This document shows, in pieces, positions 52,273-63,332 of a stretch of DNA of 64,000 bases (the stretch's first letter is position 1; each line of letters starts with the position of its first letter). The notes under the pieces are model-generated. The model was not told the origin of the DNA. It saw nothing but the letters and a program-made list of their open reading frames with translations, and ran no database searches. The translations under genes were made by a program, and so were the position numbers. Source of the stretch: Pectobacterium wasabiae CFBP 3304 (lineage in GTDB: Bacteria > Pseudomonadota > Gammaproteobacteria > Enterobacterales > Enterobacteriaceae); the NCBI RefSeq assembly GCF_001742185.1, contig NZ_CP015750.1, positions 2,046,001 through 2,110,000 of the forward strand, read 5' to 3'.

Positions 52273-53197
52273 CCTCCCCATGATCCTGCCGATAGGCTTG
52301 ATAGGTTAGCGCGACGTTTTTGAAGTATTCCGTCATATAATTAATGCAGACCTGTACTTTCAGCGGCAGGTTATCTTTGCGGGTATAGAGCGCATAGACT
52401 GGACGCGGATCGGAATGGTAACGGTTGAACAGAATCTCGATTTCGCCACGGTTGATTTCGTCCACGATCCACATGAGTGGAACATATGCGATGCCTGCTC
52501 CTGCCTTGAGCCAGCGTACCAATGTTTGTGGGTCGTTGGTGACAAAGCGCCCCTGTGGTGTGACACGGGTCGAAATGCCTTCCGGTGCGATTAGCTCGAA
52601 TTCACTGTCGGGTCGCACGCTGTATTCCAACCAGGAAAAATTCACCATATCTGCTGGCTTATCCGGCGTGCCGTGCTGCGCCAGATAGCTTTTCGCGGCA
52701 CAGACCACCATCGGCATCGAGCCTAAGCGTTTCGAAAACAGGCTGGAATCCTGTAGTGCGCCGACGCGGATAACGATATCCAGTCCATCGGCGATCAGGT
52801 CGGGAGCCGGAATTCCGGTAACCAGATTGACGGATAAACCGGGATATTCCTTCAGCATCGCCGCCGTCATGGTGGACAACACGTTCTGCGCCATGGTGGA
52901 CGAACTACCAATGCGCAGCGTGCCGATCGGCGTATTGTTGAAAGCATAAAGCTGTTCGTGTACCTCATGCGCTTCATGCAACATTCGACGGCAGCCGTGA
53001 TAATAAATTTTTCCCGCTTCCGTCAGACCAATGCTGCGCGTACTGCGGTTCAGCAGCTTAATCTGTAGCTCATCCTCAAGCTTGCTGACGGTCTGGCTGA
53101 CGGCGGATACGCTCATCTGTAACTGGCGGGCGGCGGCGGTAAAAGAACCAAATTCCACCACGCGGGCAAACACCGACATACTCTTTAGTCTTTCCAT
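52253..53197 (-). CDS. aaeR: LysR-type regulator AaeR
   Basis: Activator of the divergent aaeXAB efflux operon in response to aromatic carboxylic acids. 314 residues: the N-terminal winged helix-turn-helix (MERLKSMSVFARVVEFGSF, AARQLQMSVSAVSQTVSKLE) and a C-terminal effector domain starting near residue 88. The divergent layout matches E. coli. The C-terminal tail is basic (HGEEKKPRS). Co-effector identity is taken from E. coli AaeR. Confidence 0.92.
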   Translation of the reverse strand: MERLKSMSVFARVVEFGSFTAAARQLQMSVSAVSQTVSKLEDELQIKLLNRSTRSIGLTEAGKIYYHGCRRMLHEAHEVHEQLYAFNNTPIGTLRIGSSSTMAQNVLSTMTAAMLKEYPGLSVNLVTGIPAPDLIADGLDIVIRVGALQDSSLFSKRLGSMPMVVCAAKSYLAQHGTPDKPADMVNFSWLEYSVRPDSEFELIAPEGISTRVTPQGRFVTNDPQTLVRWLKAGAGIAYVPLMWIVDEINRGEIEILFNRYHSDPRPVYALYTRKDNLPLKVQVCINYMTEYFKNVALTYQAYRQDHGEEKKPRS

Positions 53198-53545
53198 TAT
53201 TCACTCTGGCTTAAAAGTGATTTAGATCACACTATGTAGATAAGGTGATAATAAGCATCCATAATATAGCCTATCCGGTGGTTCTGGGCAGAACAGAGCC
53301 ATTCAATGATTGTGTTTATTTACCCAATTAGAGTAATACGCTGATTTCCCATCGTTAGTCAGTCCCTGCTGACATCGCTATTCATCAGTTTACCGCTATC
53401 CAATTCGTTGGCTGCCAGCCTGCGGGATGAAGCGCTTTTGTCGATGCTGAACGCCAGCACAACGCTGTGCTACTGCACGACATAATTTACCATCCGGTAG
53501 CACACCTGCTCGCTACCGCTACCTAATAGAAAAAAGGAAAAGAGG
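53198..53545. promoter_or_regulatory. Divergent aaeR-aaeX promoter region
   Basis: 348 bases with no gene. It should carry the AaeR operator and the two promoters; by eye I could not fix a T-N11-A LysR box or a confident -35/-10 pair. Confidence 0.5.
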
Positions 53546-53749
53546 ATGAGTTCACTCCCGGTTATGGTGCTGTTCGGGCTGTCATTTCCCCCCGTTTTTT
53601 TTGTCTTACTGGTGTCGTTGACCCTGTTTTTTGTCGTGAACCGTCTGCTGCAACCGACGGGTATCTATGACTTCGTTTGGCATCCAGCGCTGTTTAACAG
53701 TGCGCTGTTCTGCTGCTTGTTCTATTTACTGTTCCGTTACGGTCTGTGA
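53546..53749 (+). CDS. aaeX: Small membrane protein AaeX
   Basis: A 67-residue protein (DUF1656) with two hydrophobic helices (about 10-30 and 48-65); short but supported by AAAGAGG before the ATG and by its conserved position at the head of the aaeXAB operon. Its role in the efflux pump is unknown. Confidence 0.9.
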   Translation: MSSLPVMVLFGLSFPPVFFVLLVSLTLFFVVNRLLQPTGIYDFVWHPALFNSALFCCLFYLLFRYGL

Positions 53750-53756
53750 GGTGTCT

Positions 53757-54722
53757 GTGAAAGGTTTCTTTTTAACACTGTTTAGGCAGCAGGCCGGACT
53801 GATCAAAAAATGGAGTCGTGTGGTCATCACGCTGGTGATTGTGCTGTGTGCGATTGTGGCAATCTTCCGTGTCTGGGCGTTTTATACCGAATCGCCCTGG
53901 ACGCGTGATGCTAAATTTACGGCGGATGTAGTGGCAATCGCGCCGGACGTTAGCGGGTTACTGACCGATGTTCGCGTTACGGACAATCAACTGGTGAACA
54001 AAGGTGATGTACTGTTTGTCATCGACCAGCCACGTTATCACCAGGCCGTGGCGCAGGCGGAAGCCGATGTCGCCTACTATCAGGCGCTGGTGACCGAAAA
54101 ACGCCGGGAGTCAGGTCGCCGAGCACGACTGGGTGTCAGTGCGATGTCGCAGGAGAATATCGATCAGTCCAGCAATGCGTTAGAAACCGCAACGCACCAG
54201 TTTGCTAAAGCGCAGGCGGTATTGTCGCTGGCAAAACTGGAGTTGGAGCGCACCGTGGTGCGCGCGCCTGCCGACGGTTGGGTGACTAACCTGCATGTGC
54301 AGAGCGGCGAATTTATCGAACGCGGTAATACGGCAGTGGCACTGGTAAAGAAAGATTCGTTTTACCTGCTCGCGTACATGGAAGAGACCAAGCTTGAAGG
54401 CGTTCGTCGTGGCTATCGTGCGGAAATCACCCCGCTGGGTAGCGAAAAGATATTTTACGGCACGGTGGATAGTGTGGCGGCTGGGGTAAATAACAGTAGC
54501 AACAGTGCAAACACTAAAGGCCTGGCTAACGTGGATTCCAATCTGGAGTGGGTGCGTTTAGCGCAGCGCGTACCGGTAAAAATCCGCCTCGATCGGCAAA
54601 TGGGTGACCTTTACCCGGCTGGCACGACCGCGACCGTGGTGATCACTGGCGAGCAAATCAATAATGACAAAAAACCGTCGCCGCTCATTCGCCTGCTTTA
54701 TCGCCTGCGTGAGTTTGGTTAA
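53757..54722 (+). CDS. aaeA: Aromatic carboxylic acid efflux periplasmic adaptor AaeA
   Basis: HlyD-type membrane-fusion subunit of the AaeAB pump. I chose GTG at 53757, 7 bases after the aaeX stop, with TGAGGT upstream; a GTG at 53751 is possible, and a frame running back into aaeX is not credible. The 321 residues comprise one helix (about 18-40), the conserved [20 protein letters not shown] lipoyl-like region, a helical hairpin (residues 92-155) and [18 protein letters not shown]. It precedes aaeB by 8 bases. Confidence 0.93.
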   Translation: MKGFFLTLFRQQAGLIKKWSRVVITLVIVLCAIVAIFRVWAFYTESPWTRDAKFTADVVAIAPDVSGLLTDVRVTDNQLVNKGDVLFVIDQPRYHQAVAQAEADVAYYQALVTEKRRESGRRARLGVSAMSQENIDQSSNALETATHQFAKAQAVLSLAKLELERTVVRAPADGWVTNLHVQSGEFIERGNTAVALVKKDSFYLLAYMEETKLEGVRRGYRAEITPLGSEKIFYGTVDSVAAGVNNSSNSANTKGLANVDSNLEWVRLAQRVPVKIRLDRQMGDLYPAGTTATVVITGEQINNDKKPSPLIRLLYRLREFG

Positions 54723-54730
54723 GTGAGGCG

Positions 54731-56722
54731 ATGATGAAAACCTCGTCGTTGGCTGTCTCTATGTTCTTTACGACACCGAAATTTGCGCGCCTTCGCTTCG
54801 CTTTTAAACTGAGCTTTGCGATTGTGCTGTCCCTGTTTCTGGGTTTTCACCTACAGTTGGAAACCCCGCGCTGGTCAGTGCTCACTGCGGCAATTGTTGC
54901 TGCCGGCCCTGCATTTGCCGCAGGCGGTGAACCCTTTTCCGGTGCAATTCGCCATCGCGGTGTTTTACGTATTATCGGGACTTTTATCGGTTGTATTGGT
55001 GCGCTTGTCATCATTATTGCTACCGTTCGTGCGCCAGTGGTAATGCTGATGCTGTGCTGCATTTGGGCCGGCCTCTGCACCTGGGTTTCCTCGCTGGTTA
55101 AAGTCGAAAATGCCTATATATTCGGGCTGGCGGGCTATACCGCGCTGATCATTATTGTCTCTACGCAGGGGACACCGCTGCTGACGCCACAGTTCGCCGT
55201 GGAGCGCTGTAGCGAGATTGTGCTGGGTATCGTCTGTGCCATTCTGGCCGATTTGCTGTTCTCACCCCGATCGATCAAGCAGGATGTTGACCGCAGCATC
55301 GGCGAACTGCTGGTGGATCAGTATCGGTTACTGCAACTCAGCATGAGTGGGGCGGAGAAAGAAGCGATAGATGCGGCATGGCACGCACTGGTGCGCAAAA
55401 CGACCGCGCTAAGCGGCATGCGCAGCAGCCTGATGCTGGAGTCTTCACGCTGGCAGAACAGCAATCGCCGTTTAACGTCGTTGCATACGCAATCGCTCAC
55501 GATGATCACTCAGGCGTGTGAAACTTACCTGATTTTGCAGGATGTGCCGACCCCTGTAAAAAGCAGTCTGATGCAGGTGTTGAATCAGCCTGTTGAGTCG
55601 TTCCGTGATGTGCATTGTCGTGTGAAAGCATTGCGCCACCTGGTTGCGGCTGACAGCCGTGACGTGCCGCCTACGCTGATCGACTGGATTGGTGCGGCGA
55701 CGCGTTATCTGCTGATGGCGAAGGGTGTGCAGACTAACGGACGCATCAATATGATAGAAGCTGACGTGCTGAACAGTGATGTAGAAATTAAAGCGCCCTC
55801 AGCCGAAACCCACCATGCCATGATCAACGGTTTACGCACCGGTGTGGCGACAGCGCTGGGCTGCCTGTTCTGGCTTAGTACTGGTTGGACGTCCGGCAGT
55901 GTGTGTATGGTGATGATTGCGGTAGTGACGTCGCTTGCTATGCGTTTACCGAATCCACAGATGATAGCGAAAGATTTTCTGTTTGGGACGATCTACGCGC
56001 TGCCGCTGGGGGCGCTGATGTATATGTTTATCATGCCATCAACGCAGCAAAGTATGCTGCTGCTGTGCCTGAGCTTAGGGGCGATGGCTTTCTTTCTTGG
56101 TCTTGAAGTACAAAAGCGTCGGCTGGGTTCGCTGGGTGCATTGGCCAGTACGATCAATATCCTGGTGTTGGATAACCCGATGGCATTCGACATCAGTCAG
56201 TTTCTGGACAGCGCGATCGGTCAGATCATCGGCTGCTTTCTGGCGCTGATGGTGATCCTACTGATCCGAGATAACACCAAAGCGCATACGGGGAGAACGT
56301 TGTTGAACCGTTTTGTTTATGGTGCGGTTTCGGCGCTGACCACTAACAGGGCGCGGCGAAAAGAAAATCATCTACCAGCGCTGTACCAACAATTGTTCCT
56401 GCTGCTGAACCGCTTCCCTGACGACATCGCTAAGTATCGCCTTGCCTTGTGGATGATCATCATGCATCAACGTCTGAGAACGCTGGATATTCCGCAAAAC
56501 GCGGTGCTGTCTGCCTTTCATCGTCAGATTCGTGCGACGGCGGAGCAGGTGATTCTGGCCCGTCGCGATACTACGCGCAGTCGCTATTTCACGCAGTTGT
56601 TGGAGGAGCTTGAACGCTATCAACAGATACTGACAGAACAGCAACTTCCCCCGAACGTGACGGCGCCTGTGGGACGGTTGAGTGGGATTCTGCGTGATTA
56701 TCAGCATGCGCTGAGCAACTAA
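54731..56722 (+). CDS. aaeB: Aromatic carboxylic acid efflux pump subunit AaeB
   Basis: Inner-membrane FUSC-family transporter, 663 residues, that exports p-hydroxybenzoate and related aromatic acids with AaeA. It has two groups of about six helices (residues 25-180 and 365-515) separated by a soluble region, each group opening with a Trp-containing loop ([40 protein letters not shown]). For a plant pathogen this could relieve phenolic acid stress; that is inference. Confidence 0.94.
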   Translation: MMKTSSLAVSMFFTTPKFARLRFAFKLSFAIVLSLFLGFHLQLETPRWSVLTAAIVAAGPAFAAGGEPFSGAIRHRGVLRIIGTFIGCIGALVIIIATVRAPVVMLMLCCIWAGLCTWVSSLVKVENAYIFGLAGYTALIIIVSTQGTPLLTPQFAVERCSEIVLGIVCAILADLLFSPRSIKQDVDRSIGELLVDQYRLLQLSMSGAEKEAIDAAWHALVRKTTALSGMRSSLMLESSRWQNSNRRLTSLHTQSLTMITQACETYLILQDVPTPVKSSLMQVLNQPVESFRDVHCRVKALRHLVAADSRDVPPTLIDWIGAATRYLLMAKGVQTNGRINMIEADVLNSDVEIKAPSAETHHAMINGLRTGVATALGCLFWLSTGWTSGSVCMVMIAVVTSLAMRLPNPQMIAKDFLFGTIYALPLGALMYMFIMPSTQQSMLLLCLSLGAMAFFLGLEVQKRRLGSLGALASTINILVLDNPMAFDISQFLDSAIGQIIGCFLALMVILLIRDNTKAHTGRTLLNRFVYGAVSALTTNRARRKENHLPALYQQLFLLLNRFPDDIAKYRLALWMIIMHQRLRTLDIPQNAVLSAFHRQIRATAEQVILARRDTTRSRYFTQLLEELERYQQILTEQQLPPNVTAPVGRLSGILRDYQHALSN

Positions 56723-56735
56723 TATTGATAAAGCA

Positions 56736-56765
56736 CGGGATGAGTGAATCATGCTCCTCATCCCG
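56736..56765. terminator. Hairpin between aaeB and darP
   Basis: CGGGATGAG (56736-56744) pairs with CTCATCCCG (56757-56765) between two convergent genes. There is no clear T run, so it may be a weak or Rho-assisted terminator. Confidence 0.5.
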
Positions 56766-56774
56766 CTATCGCCA

Positions 56775-57326
56775 TTATTCTGTGGTTTCAGCTAGCTCGC
56801 GCAGATACTGGAAGATCTGACGGGTGGCTTTCGGCGGTTTGTTTGCTGCTTTCTCTTTCTGCGCATTGCGTACCAGAGAACGCAGTTGCTGACGGTCGGC
56901 ATGTGGATATAGCGCCAGAATCTCTGGAACCACATCGTCTCCTTCGGTAATCAGGCGGTCGCGCAACTGTTCCAGTTTGTGGAATAACGCCACCTGCTGA
57001 TTATGACGGTTGTTCAGCTTATCCAGCGCGGTTTGGATCGGCTCTGGATCGCGGGCGCGCAGCATCTTACCAATGAGCTGTAGCTGACGGCGGCGGCCTT
57101 CTTTCTTGATCCGCTGCGCCAGTTCCACTGCGGCACGCAGATCGTCGTCCAACGGGATCTTCTCCAGCGCGTTTTTGCCCAGATCGACCAGTTCCGCGCC
57201 GAGATCTTTCAGCGCTTCGGCATCGCGCTTTATTTCGCTTTTGCTGACCCAGATAATTTCATCATCTTCGTCGTCTTCTTGATTGTCTGAAGCGTCGTTC
57301 AGCCAGTCTTCGTACTTTTGCTTCAT
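56775..57326 (-). CDS. darP: Ribosome-associated protein DarP (YjgA)
   Basis: A 183-residue, highly charged helical protein (DUF615) that binds late 50S precursors and promotes subunit assembly. The N-terminus is acidic ([20 protein letters not shown]) and the rest helical ([22 protein letters not shown]). AGGAGCC precedes the start. In E. coli yjgA is likewise divergent from pmbA. Confidence 0.95.
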   Translation of the reverse strand: MKQKYEDWLNDASDNQEDDEDDEIIWVSKSEIKRDAEALKDLGAELVDLGKNALEKIPLDDDLRAAVELAQRIKKEGRRRQLQLIGKMLRARDPEPIQTALDKLNNRHNQQVALFHKLEQLRDRLITEGDDVVPEILALYPHADRQQLRSLVRNAQKEKAANKPPKATRQIFQYLRELAETTE

Positions 57327-57503
57327 GGTTGGCTCCTAAAAAGTGTCCAGGAGCAATGCCTAACGCGATGCGCGGTGGCTCCGGGATGGTGAACAGCGTG
57401 CCCACCAGAAAAAAGAGGCTGATACTAACAGGTTTGGGCTTTGTGCGAAATTGTCCGTAGATCCTGTTAGACTAGAAAGCATTATGCTACACCATTTTAT
57501 GCT

Positions 57504-57619
<116 letters not shown>

Positions 57620-57693
57620 GCATATTTCTCTACTACCCATACGGTTCGAGTGAGAATAATGGTGAGCTTTCTTCCACTCATTATGGCAGAACA

Positions 57694-59034
57694 ATGACGA
57701 TAACTACTCAGGTTGCAGAGCAGCGTAAAGCGCTGGAACTCGCGGTTGCTCAGGCGTTGGAACTGGCGCGTGCCGGTTCTGATGCGGCAGAAGTCGCGGT
57801 GTCAAAAACGACGGGCATTAGCGTCAGTACCCGTTATGGTGATGTTGAAAATGTTGAATTCAACAGTGATGGTGCGTTGGGCATCACGGTTTATCATCAA
57901 CAGCGTAAAGGCAGCGCATCATCTACCGATCTCAGCCCGGATGCGATAGCCCGTACCGTACAGGCCGCGCTGGATATCGCACGTTATACCTCTGTCGATC
58001 CGTTTGCTGGCCCGGCGGATCGCGATCTTCTCGCATTTGATGCGCCGGATCTGGATCTGTTCCACCCGACCGAGCTGGATGCGGATCGTGGCATTGAGTT
58101 AGCCGCTCGCGCAGAGCAGGCTGCATTACAAGCTGACAAGCGTATCACCAACACCGAAGGTGGCAGTTTTAACAGCCACTACGGCGTTAAGGTGTTCGGC
58201 AATAGCCATGGCCTGCTGAAAAGCTACTGCTCCAGCCGTCATTCCATGTCCAGTTGCGTGATTGCCGAAGTGAATGGCGATATGGAACGGGATTATGCTT
58301 ACACCGTCGGCCGTGCGCTGGAAGATTTACTTAGCCCTGAATGGGTGGGTGAAGAGTGCGCGCGTCGGACGTTATCTCGTCTGTCCCCGCGTAAATTGCC
58401 AACCATGCAGGCACCCGTGATGTTTTCTGCGGAAGTGGCGACGGGTCTGTTTGGTCATTTGGTTGGTGCCATCAGCGGCGGTAGCGTTTATCGCAAGTCC
58501 ACTTTCCTGTTGGATAAACTGGGTCAGCAGATTCTGCCGGAGTGGCTGACGATTGAGGAATTGCCGCACTTGTTGAAAGGGCTGGCTTCTACGCCGTTCG
58601 ATAGCGAAGGTGTGCGGACGCAGGCGCGTGAAATTGTGACGGCGGGCGTGTTGCAGACGTGGCTGATGACGAGCTACTCCGCGCGTAAGCTGGGGATGCA
58701 GAGCACTGGCCATGCGGGGGGGATTCATAACTGGCGGATTGCCGGACAAGGTTTGGATTTCAACGGTATGTTGAAACAGATGGGCAAAGGCCTGCTGGTG
58801 ACCGAACTGATGGGGCAGGGCGTGAGCGGTGTGACGGGGGATTATTCTCGTGGCGCATCTGGCTTTTGGGTCGAAAACGGCGAGATTCAGTATCCGGTCA
58901 GCGAGATTACGATCGCGGGTAACTTGAAAGATATGCTGCGTAATATTGTGACGGTGGGGAACGATATCGAAACCCGGAGCAATATCCAGTGTGGTTCCGT
59001 GTTGCTGCCTGAAATGAAGATCGCAGGGGAATAA
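57694..59034 (+). CDS. pmbA: Metalloprotease-associated protein TldE (PmbA)
   Basis: Partner of TldD in the heterodimeric protease, 446 residues. It has the U62 fold ([21 protein letters not shown] near the N-terminus, [21 protein letters not shown] and [17 protein letters not shown] near the C-terminus) but lacks the HExxxH motif, as expected for the non-catalytic subunit. The start at 57694 lacks a strong ribosome binding site. A hairpin at 59050-59086 follows the stop. Confidence 0.95.
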   Translation: MTITTQVAEQRKALELAVAQALELARAGSDAAEVAVSKTTGISVSTRYGDVENVEFNSDGALGITVYHQQRKGSASSTDLSPDAIARTVQAALDIARYTSVDPFAGPADRDLLAFDAPDLDLFHPTELDADRGIELAARAEQAALQADKRITNTEGGSFNSHYGVKVFGNSHGLLKSYCSSRHSMSSCVIAEVNGDMERDYAYTVGRALEDLLSPEWVGEECARRTLSRLSPRKLPTMQAPVMFSAEVATGLFGHLVGAISGGSVYRKSTFLLDKLGQQILPEWLTIEELPHLLKGLASTPFDSEGVRTQAREIVTAGVLQTWLMTSYSARKLGMQSTGHAGGIHNWRIAGQGLDFNGMLKQMGKGLLVTELMGQGVSGVTGDYSRGASGFWVENGEIQYPVSEITIAGNLKDMLRNIVTVGNDIETRSNIQCGSVLLPEMKIAGE

Positions 59035-59105
59035 GTTTGCGCTGTGTGGGTAACCGTCGCCGTCGGCTGTGTCCGACGGCTGTTACTCTATAGCATTTAT
59101 CTGGC

Positions 59106-59516
59106 TTAGCGGTGGTACTCGCCTGCGGCTTCTGGCTGATAGAGTAGTTCTAGTACTTCAATTCGCGCTTCTTCACCGTTTGGCAACTGCCAGGTGATAG
59201 CGTTTCCCACATGCATTCCCAATAGTGCTGCGCCCAGCGGAGCCATCACCGACAGCGGTTCTTTACTGTCTTTCACGGCAGCGGGATAAACCAGCGTGCG
59301 GATATGCTCTTCGTGGGTATTCAGATCGCGGAAACGCACCCGACTATTCATGGTGACGACATGTGAGGGAATCGATGCTGAAGGCAGAATTTCTGCCCGA
59401 TCCAGTTCTTCATTCAACGCCTGTGCGATATCGCTGTCCGCAAAGGCGGGCTGCTCCAATAACTTATCCAGACGTTCTGCATCTAATTCACTGATTGTCA
59501 GGTTAGGTTTCGTCAT
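59106..59516 (-). CDS. rnk: Nucleoside diphosphate kinase regulator Rnk
   Basis: A 136-residue protein with a short N-terminal coiled coil (LTISELDAERLDKLLEQP) and a GreA/GreB C-terminal-like domain (MNSRVRFRDLNTHEEHIRTL, MAPLGAALLGMHVGNAI). It binds RNA polymerase in place of Gre factors. It faces pmbA and is preceded by AGGAGAGG... type spacing before the ATG. In E. coli rnk is elsewhere on the chromosome, so its position beside npr is a local rearrangement. Confidence 0.93.
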   Translation of the reverse strand: MTKPNLTISELDAERLDKLLEQPAFADSDIAQALNEELDRAEILPSASIPSHVVTMNSRVRFRDLNTHEEHIRTLVYPAAVKDSKEPLSVMAPLGAALLGMHVGNAITWQLPNGEEARIEVLELLYQPEAAGEYHR

Positions 59517-59544
59517 ACTCCTCTCCAGTTGGTATTTTCAGATG

Positions 59545-59580
59545 ATATAAAAATAACCCCCGCGGATTAACGCAGGGGGT
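59545..59580 (-). terminator. Terminator of the rpoN-npr operon
   Basis: Read leftward, ACCCCC-TGCG ... CGC-GGGGGT forms a stem with one bulge, followed by TATTTTTAT. It lies about 90 bases after the npr stop and just upstream of rnk. Confidence 0.75.
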
Positions 59581-59668
59581 ATAAGAAAATATGATATATG
59601 TGGATAGTAGGGGGTTCGGAGGGGAAAGTGAAGCACTAAGGTGTACAGATAGCCAGCTAAGGAAATGG

Positions 59669-59941
59669 CTAGTCTTCGTCGAACCCGGCTTCAAACAGCC
59701 CGATGACGGCAGCAAGCGCCTGTTCTTCATCTGGACCAGCGGCTTCGACCTCAATGAGACGTCCTTTAGCCGAGTCCAGCATCAGCATAGCAATCACGCT
59801 ACTGGCTTCGGCTTCGGTGCCGCTGTCATTACGCAGTATCACTTCTGCATCAAAGCTCTGCACCAGCTCGAACAGCTTCATCGCTGGGCGAGCATGCATC
59901 CCGAGCTTATTTTTGATTTCAACCGTTTGCCGGACTGTCAT
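59669..59941 (-). CDS. npr: Phosphocarrier protein NPr
   Basis: HPr-like carrier of the nitrogen phosphotransferase system (PTS-Ntr), 90 residues. The phosphorylated His16 is in [12 protein letters not shown]. It takes phosphate from EI-Ntr (PtsP) and gives it to PtsN. It is last in the leftward cluster, 31 bases after rapZ. Confidence 0.97.
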   Translation of the reverse strand: MTVRQTVEIKNKLGMHARPAMKLFELVQSFDAEVILRNDSGTEAEASSVIAMLMLDSAKGRLIEVEAAGPDEEQALAAVIGLFEAGFDED

Positions 59942-59972
59942 GGGTCACCTGGCTATACTGGCTTGCTGAATA

Positions 59973-60830
59973 TTACGTGGGTTTACGTTTTTCCAGTGTA
60001 CGGTGGCGCGACTGTACGTTCTTACCGCGCGAGCGGAAGTAGTCTGCCAACTGCTCAGCGACGTATACCGAGCGGTGCTTACCGCCAGTGCAGCCAATGG
60101 CGACGGTCAGGTAGCTACGGTTATTGGTTTCCAGCATCGGTAGCCACAGTTCGAGATAGCTACGAGTCTGGTAGATGAAATTGTGAACTTCGGTATGTCT
60201 ATCGAGGAAGGACGCTACGGGCTTATCCAGACCTGTCATCGGGCGCAATTTTGGATCCCAGTGCGGGTTCGGCAGGAAACGCACGTCAAAGACGTAATCC
60301 GCATCGATAGGAATACCGTGCTTGAAGCCGAACGATTCGAACACCATCGTAAGCTCGCGTTCCCGCTTGCCGAGCAGTCGTGTACGCAGCATTTCGGCGA
60401 GTTCGTGCACCGACATCTCTGAGGTGTCGATAATCAGATCGGCGCGTGAACGCAGCGGCTCCAGCAGATCGCTTTCTTCATCAATCGCACTTTCCAACGA
60501 CAGATTCTTGCTGGACAGCGGATGCAGGCGACGGGTATCGCTGTAGCGGCGGATCAACGTATTGCGATCGGCATCCAGAAACAGCAGTTGGGGCGAGAAG
60601 CTGGATGGCAGTTGCTCCATGGCATGCTCGAAGATCTCTGGAGATTCCGGCATATTGCGCACGTCAATGCTGACCGCTGCGGAAATATTACGAGCCGCAA
60701 GCGTATTCGCCAGTTCTGGCAGCAGAACCACTGGTAGATTATCTACGCAGTAGAACCCCATATCTTCCAATGCGCGCAGGGCGACAGATTTTCCTGAACC
60801 TGAGCGACCGCTGACAATCATCAGTACCAT
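59973..60830 (-). CDS. rapZ: RNase adaptor protein RapZ
   Basis: RNA-binding adaptor that delivers the small RNA GlmZ to RNase E and so controls glucosamine-6-phosphate synthase. The start at 60830 ([15 protein letters not shown]) follows GAGGGGAG and gives 285 residues. The Walker A loop is residues 8-15; the C-terminal RNA-binding part contains [17 protein letters not shown] and a basic tail [17 protein letters not shown] frame extended to 60851 is not needed. Confidence 0.96.
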   Translation of the reverse strand: MVLMIVSGRSGSGKSVALRALEDMGFYCVDNLPVVLLPELANTLAARNISAAVSIDVRNMPESPEIFEHAMEQLPSSFSPQLLFLDADRNTLIRRYSDTRRLHPLSSKNLSLESAIDEESDLLEPLRSRADLIIDTSEMSVHELAEMLRTRLLGKRERELTMVFESFGFKHGIPIDADYVFDVRFLPNPHWDPKLRPMTGLDKPVASFLDRHTEVHNFIYQTRSYLELWLPMLETNNRSYLTVAIGCTGGKHRSVYVAEQLADYFRSRGKNVQSRHRTLEKRKPT

Positions 60831-60984
60831 CTGACGACTCCCCTCTGGCAACGTGATGGCGAATTTTCATTGCCATGATTTTTATGATGTATCGCTAAAA
60901 AATGACGGCTTAGCGCATGGATTGCAAGCATTCTCTCGTTCTACCGCGAATAGCCCGTCATCGTGAGTATGACTATCATCTAGC

Positions 60985-61458
60985 TTAATCCGCTTCCGTC
61001 ATAATCTGGTACAGCTCTTCATCGCTTTGCGCCGCCCGCAGGCGTCGGCAAACTGTTTTATCCGCCAGCCGCTTGGCAACAAGCGACAGGGTATGCAAAT
61101 GGGTTTTACATTGTTCAGCCGGAACCAGCAAGGCAAAAAGCAGATCAACGGCCTGATTATCAATCGCATCGAAAGCGATCGGTTGCTCTAGCTGGATGAA
61201 AACACCGATGGCACCCAGCGCATTATCGTCTTCCAGCTTACCGTGAGGAATGGCAATGCCGCCGCCGATTCCCGTGCTGCCCATCCGCTCCCGGGTCAGG
61301 ATGGCATCAAAGATAATCTGCGAGGGAATGTTAAGCTGCCTAGCGGCCAGCTCGCTGATAATTTCCAATGCCCGTTTTTTACTCTGGCAATGGACGGTGC
61401 TTCGGGTGCACTCAGGACGTAATACGGTGCTGAGTTGCAATACGGGATCGTGGCTCAT
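60985..61458 (-). CDS. ptsN: Nitrogen regulatory IIA protein PtsN
   Basis: EIIA-Ntr, 157 residues, the terminal phosphate acceptor of PTS-Ntr; it modulates potassium transport (TrkA, KdpD) and other targets. The active His72 lies in GGGIAIPHGKLED. It is between hpf and rapZ with gaps of 80 and 154 bases, where processing sites or weak promoters may lie. Confidence 0.96.
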   Translation of the reverse strand: MSHDPVLQLSTVLRPECTRSTVHCQSKKRALEIISELAARQLNIPSQIIFDAILTRERMGSTGIGGGIAIPHGKLEDDNALGAIGVFIQLEQPIAFDAIDNQAVDLLFALLVPAEQCKTHLHTLSLVAKRLADKTVCRRLRAAQSDEELYQIMTEAD

Positions 61459-61538
61459 TTTATTTTCACTTCTGGTGATCCCGCCCTATCCATTGGATGG
61501 GGCGGGTTTGTTCCTTTGCCAAATGGCAAAGGAGAAAA

Positions 61539-61826
61539 TTAGTGCTGCTTGAGTTTATCTTTATGCTTATTGAGCTGTCTTGCCAGCTTATCAATCAATA
61601 AATCTATCGCGGCGTACATATCTGCCGCTTCGGAGGTTGCATGCAGCTCCCCACCATTAACATGGAGCGTGGCCTCGGCAATTTGCTGAACTTTTTCCAC
61701 TCTCAATACCACATTGACCTGATTAATCCGGTCAAAATACTGCTCTAATTTGGCAAATTTTCCATTTACAAAATCACGCAGTGGTTCAGTGATCTCGATG
61801 TGGTGTCCGGTAATGTTGAGCTGCAT
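61539..61826 (-). CDS. hpf: Ribosome hibernation promoting factor
   Basis: Short-type HPF that binds the 30S decoding centre and promotes 100S dimers in stationary phase. The start at 61826 (MQLNITGHHIEITEPLRD) has GAAGGAAG upstream and gives 95 residues as in E. coli; a frame starting at 61853 overlaps rpoN and is rejected. The C-terminus KLARQLNKHKDKLKQH is basic. It is 23 bases downstream of rpoN. Confidence 0.96.
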   Translation of the reverse strand: MQLNITGHHIEITEPLRDFVNGKFAKLEQYFDRINQVNVVLRVEKVQQIAEATLHVNGGELHATSEAADMYAAIDLLIDKLARQLNKHKDKLKQH

Positions 61827-61849
61827 AGTGTCTTCCTTCTCTGTTGAGA

Positions 61850-63283
61850 TCAAACCAGTTGTTTACGCTGATTTGATGGTGGGATAGATAAAGACTCTCG
61901 GTATTTTGCGACGGTACGGCGCGCCACGATGATGCCCTGCTCGGAGAGCAGTGTGGTGAGCTTGCTGTCGCTTAATGGCTTCGCAGGGTTTTCCGCTGCG
62001 ATAAGCTTTTTCACCAGTGCACGGATAGCCGTTGACGAAGCTTCTCCGCCGCTATCGGTATTAACGTGGCTGGAGAAGAAATATTTTAGCTCAAAAATGC
62101 CGCGTGGGCTGTGTAGGAATTTCTGTGTCGTCACGCGTGAGATGGTGGATTCATGCATATCTACCGCTTGGGCGATGTCTGCCAATACCATGGGCTTCAT
62201 GAATTCTTCACCCTGCTCGAAGAAATCCTGCTGCTGCTCGACGATGCAGCGGGTTACTTTTAGCAGCGTATCGTTGCGACTCTCCAGACTTTTGATGAGC
62301 CAGCGTGCCTCTTGCAGGTTACTGCGGATGAATTGCCCGTCGCTGTCGTTGCGCGCGCTGTTACCCAGCGCTGCATATTGTTGGTTAATCTGCAAACGGG
62401 GAACGCTGTCGGTGTTCAATTCAACGACCCACACTCCCTGCACCTTGCGCACCAGCACATCAGGGATCACATATTCGGATTCACCCGTGTTAATTGACTG
62501 CCCCGGACGTGGGTCGAGCGATTGGATCAGCGCCAACGCTTCTTTCAGCACTTCCTCTTTCAGGCGGGTCACGCGGATCAGGCTACGGAAATCGTGGTTA
62601 GCTAACAGATCAAGATGATCGCTGACGATCAGGCGAGCTTCGAGCAAGCGCGGCGTACGGTTGTCAAACTGGGAAAGTTGTACCAGCAGGCAATCGCGTA
62701 GATCGCGAGCAGCGACGCCAACAGGATCAAAGCGCTGCACGCGTTTAAGTACGGCTTCGACCTCTTCCAGCGTCACGTCGTCGTCACCGATGCTGTCAAG
62801 AATGTCTTCCAGCGGCACGGTCAGGTAGCCAGTGTTGTCCACCGCATCCACAATCGACGTTGCGATGGCCGCATCAGTATCCGAAAACGGCGTCAGCTCA
62901 ACCTGCCACATCAGGTAATCCTGAAGCGTTTGCGTGGTTTCGCCTTGATAAATAGGCAGTTCTTCGTCGCGATAGTCAGAACCCGTGCCCGACGGTGTGC
63001 CTGCGGAATAAATCTCATCCCAGGTGGCGTCGAGCGGCAATTCTTCCGGCATGTCCCGTTGTTCAAGGGCTTCACCGGTATCCAGTGAATCGCTGTCTGC
63101 CTTTTCGAATGACTCGATTTCGTCGTGCTGATCCGTTTGTTCGAGCAACGGATTGCTTTCCAGCGCCAGTTGAATCTCCTGTTGCAATTCAAGCGTGGAC
63201 AACTGCAACAGCCGAATTGCCTGTTGGAGCTGTGGAGTCATGGCCAGTTGCTGGCTAAGCCTGAGTTGCAAACCTTGCTTCAT
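61850..63283 (-). CDS. rpoN: RNA polymerase sigma-54 factor
   Basis: Sigma factor for enhancer-dependent promoters, 477 residues. It has the Gln/Leu-rich activator-interacting region I ([20 protein letters not shown]), an acidic region II (about 55-120), the core-binding domain and a C-terminal DNA-binding part with the helix-turn-helix ([20 protein letters not shown]) and the RpoN box [10 protein letters not shown] near residue 455. In Pectobacterium it is needed for hrp type III secretion through HrpS, known from the genus and not shown here. Confidence 0.98.
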   Translation of the reverse strand: MKQGLQLRLSQQLAMTPQLQQAIRLLQLSTLELQQEIQLALESNPLLEQTDQHDEIESFEKADSDSLDTGEALEQRDMPEELPLDATWDEIYSAGTPSGTGSDYRDEELPIYQGETTQTLQDYLMWQVELTPFSDTDAAIATSIVDAVDNTGYLTVPLEDILDSIGDDDVTLEEVEAVLKRVQRFDPVGVAARDLRDCLLVQLSQFDNRTPRLLEARLIVSDHLDLLANHDFRSLIRVTRLKEEVLKEALALIQSLDPRPGQSINTGESEYVIPDVLVRKVQGVWVVELNTDSVPRLQINQQYAALGNSARNDSDGQFIRSNLQEARWLIKSLESRNDTLLKVTRCIVEQQQDFFEQGEEFMKPMVLADIAQAVDMHESTISRVTTQKFLHSPRGIFELKYFFSSHVNTDSGGEASSTAIRALVKKLIAAENPAKPLSDSKLTTLLSEQGIIVARRTVAKYRESLSIPPSNQRKQLV

Positions 63284-63332
63284 AAATCGCGCTAACGTCC
63301 CATAAGTACTGCAAAGAGAAAATATTACCCTA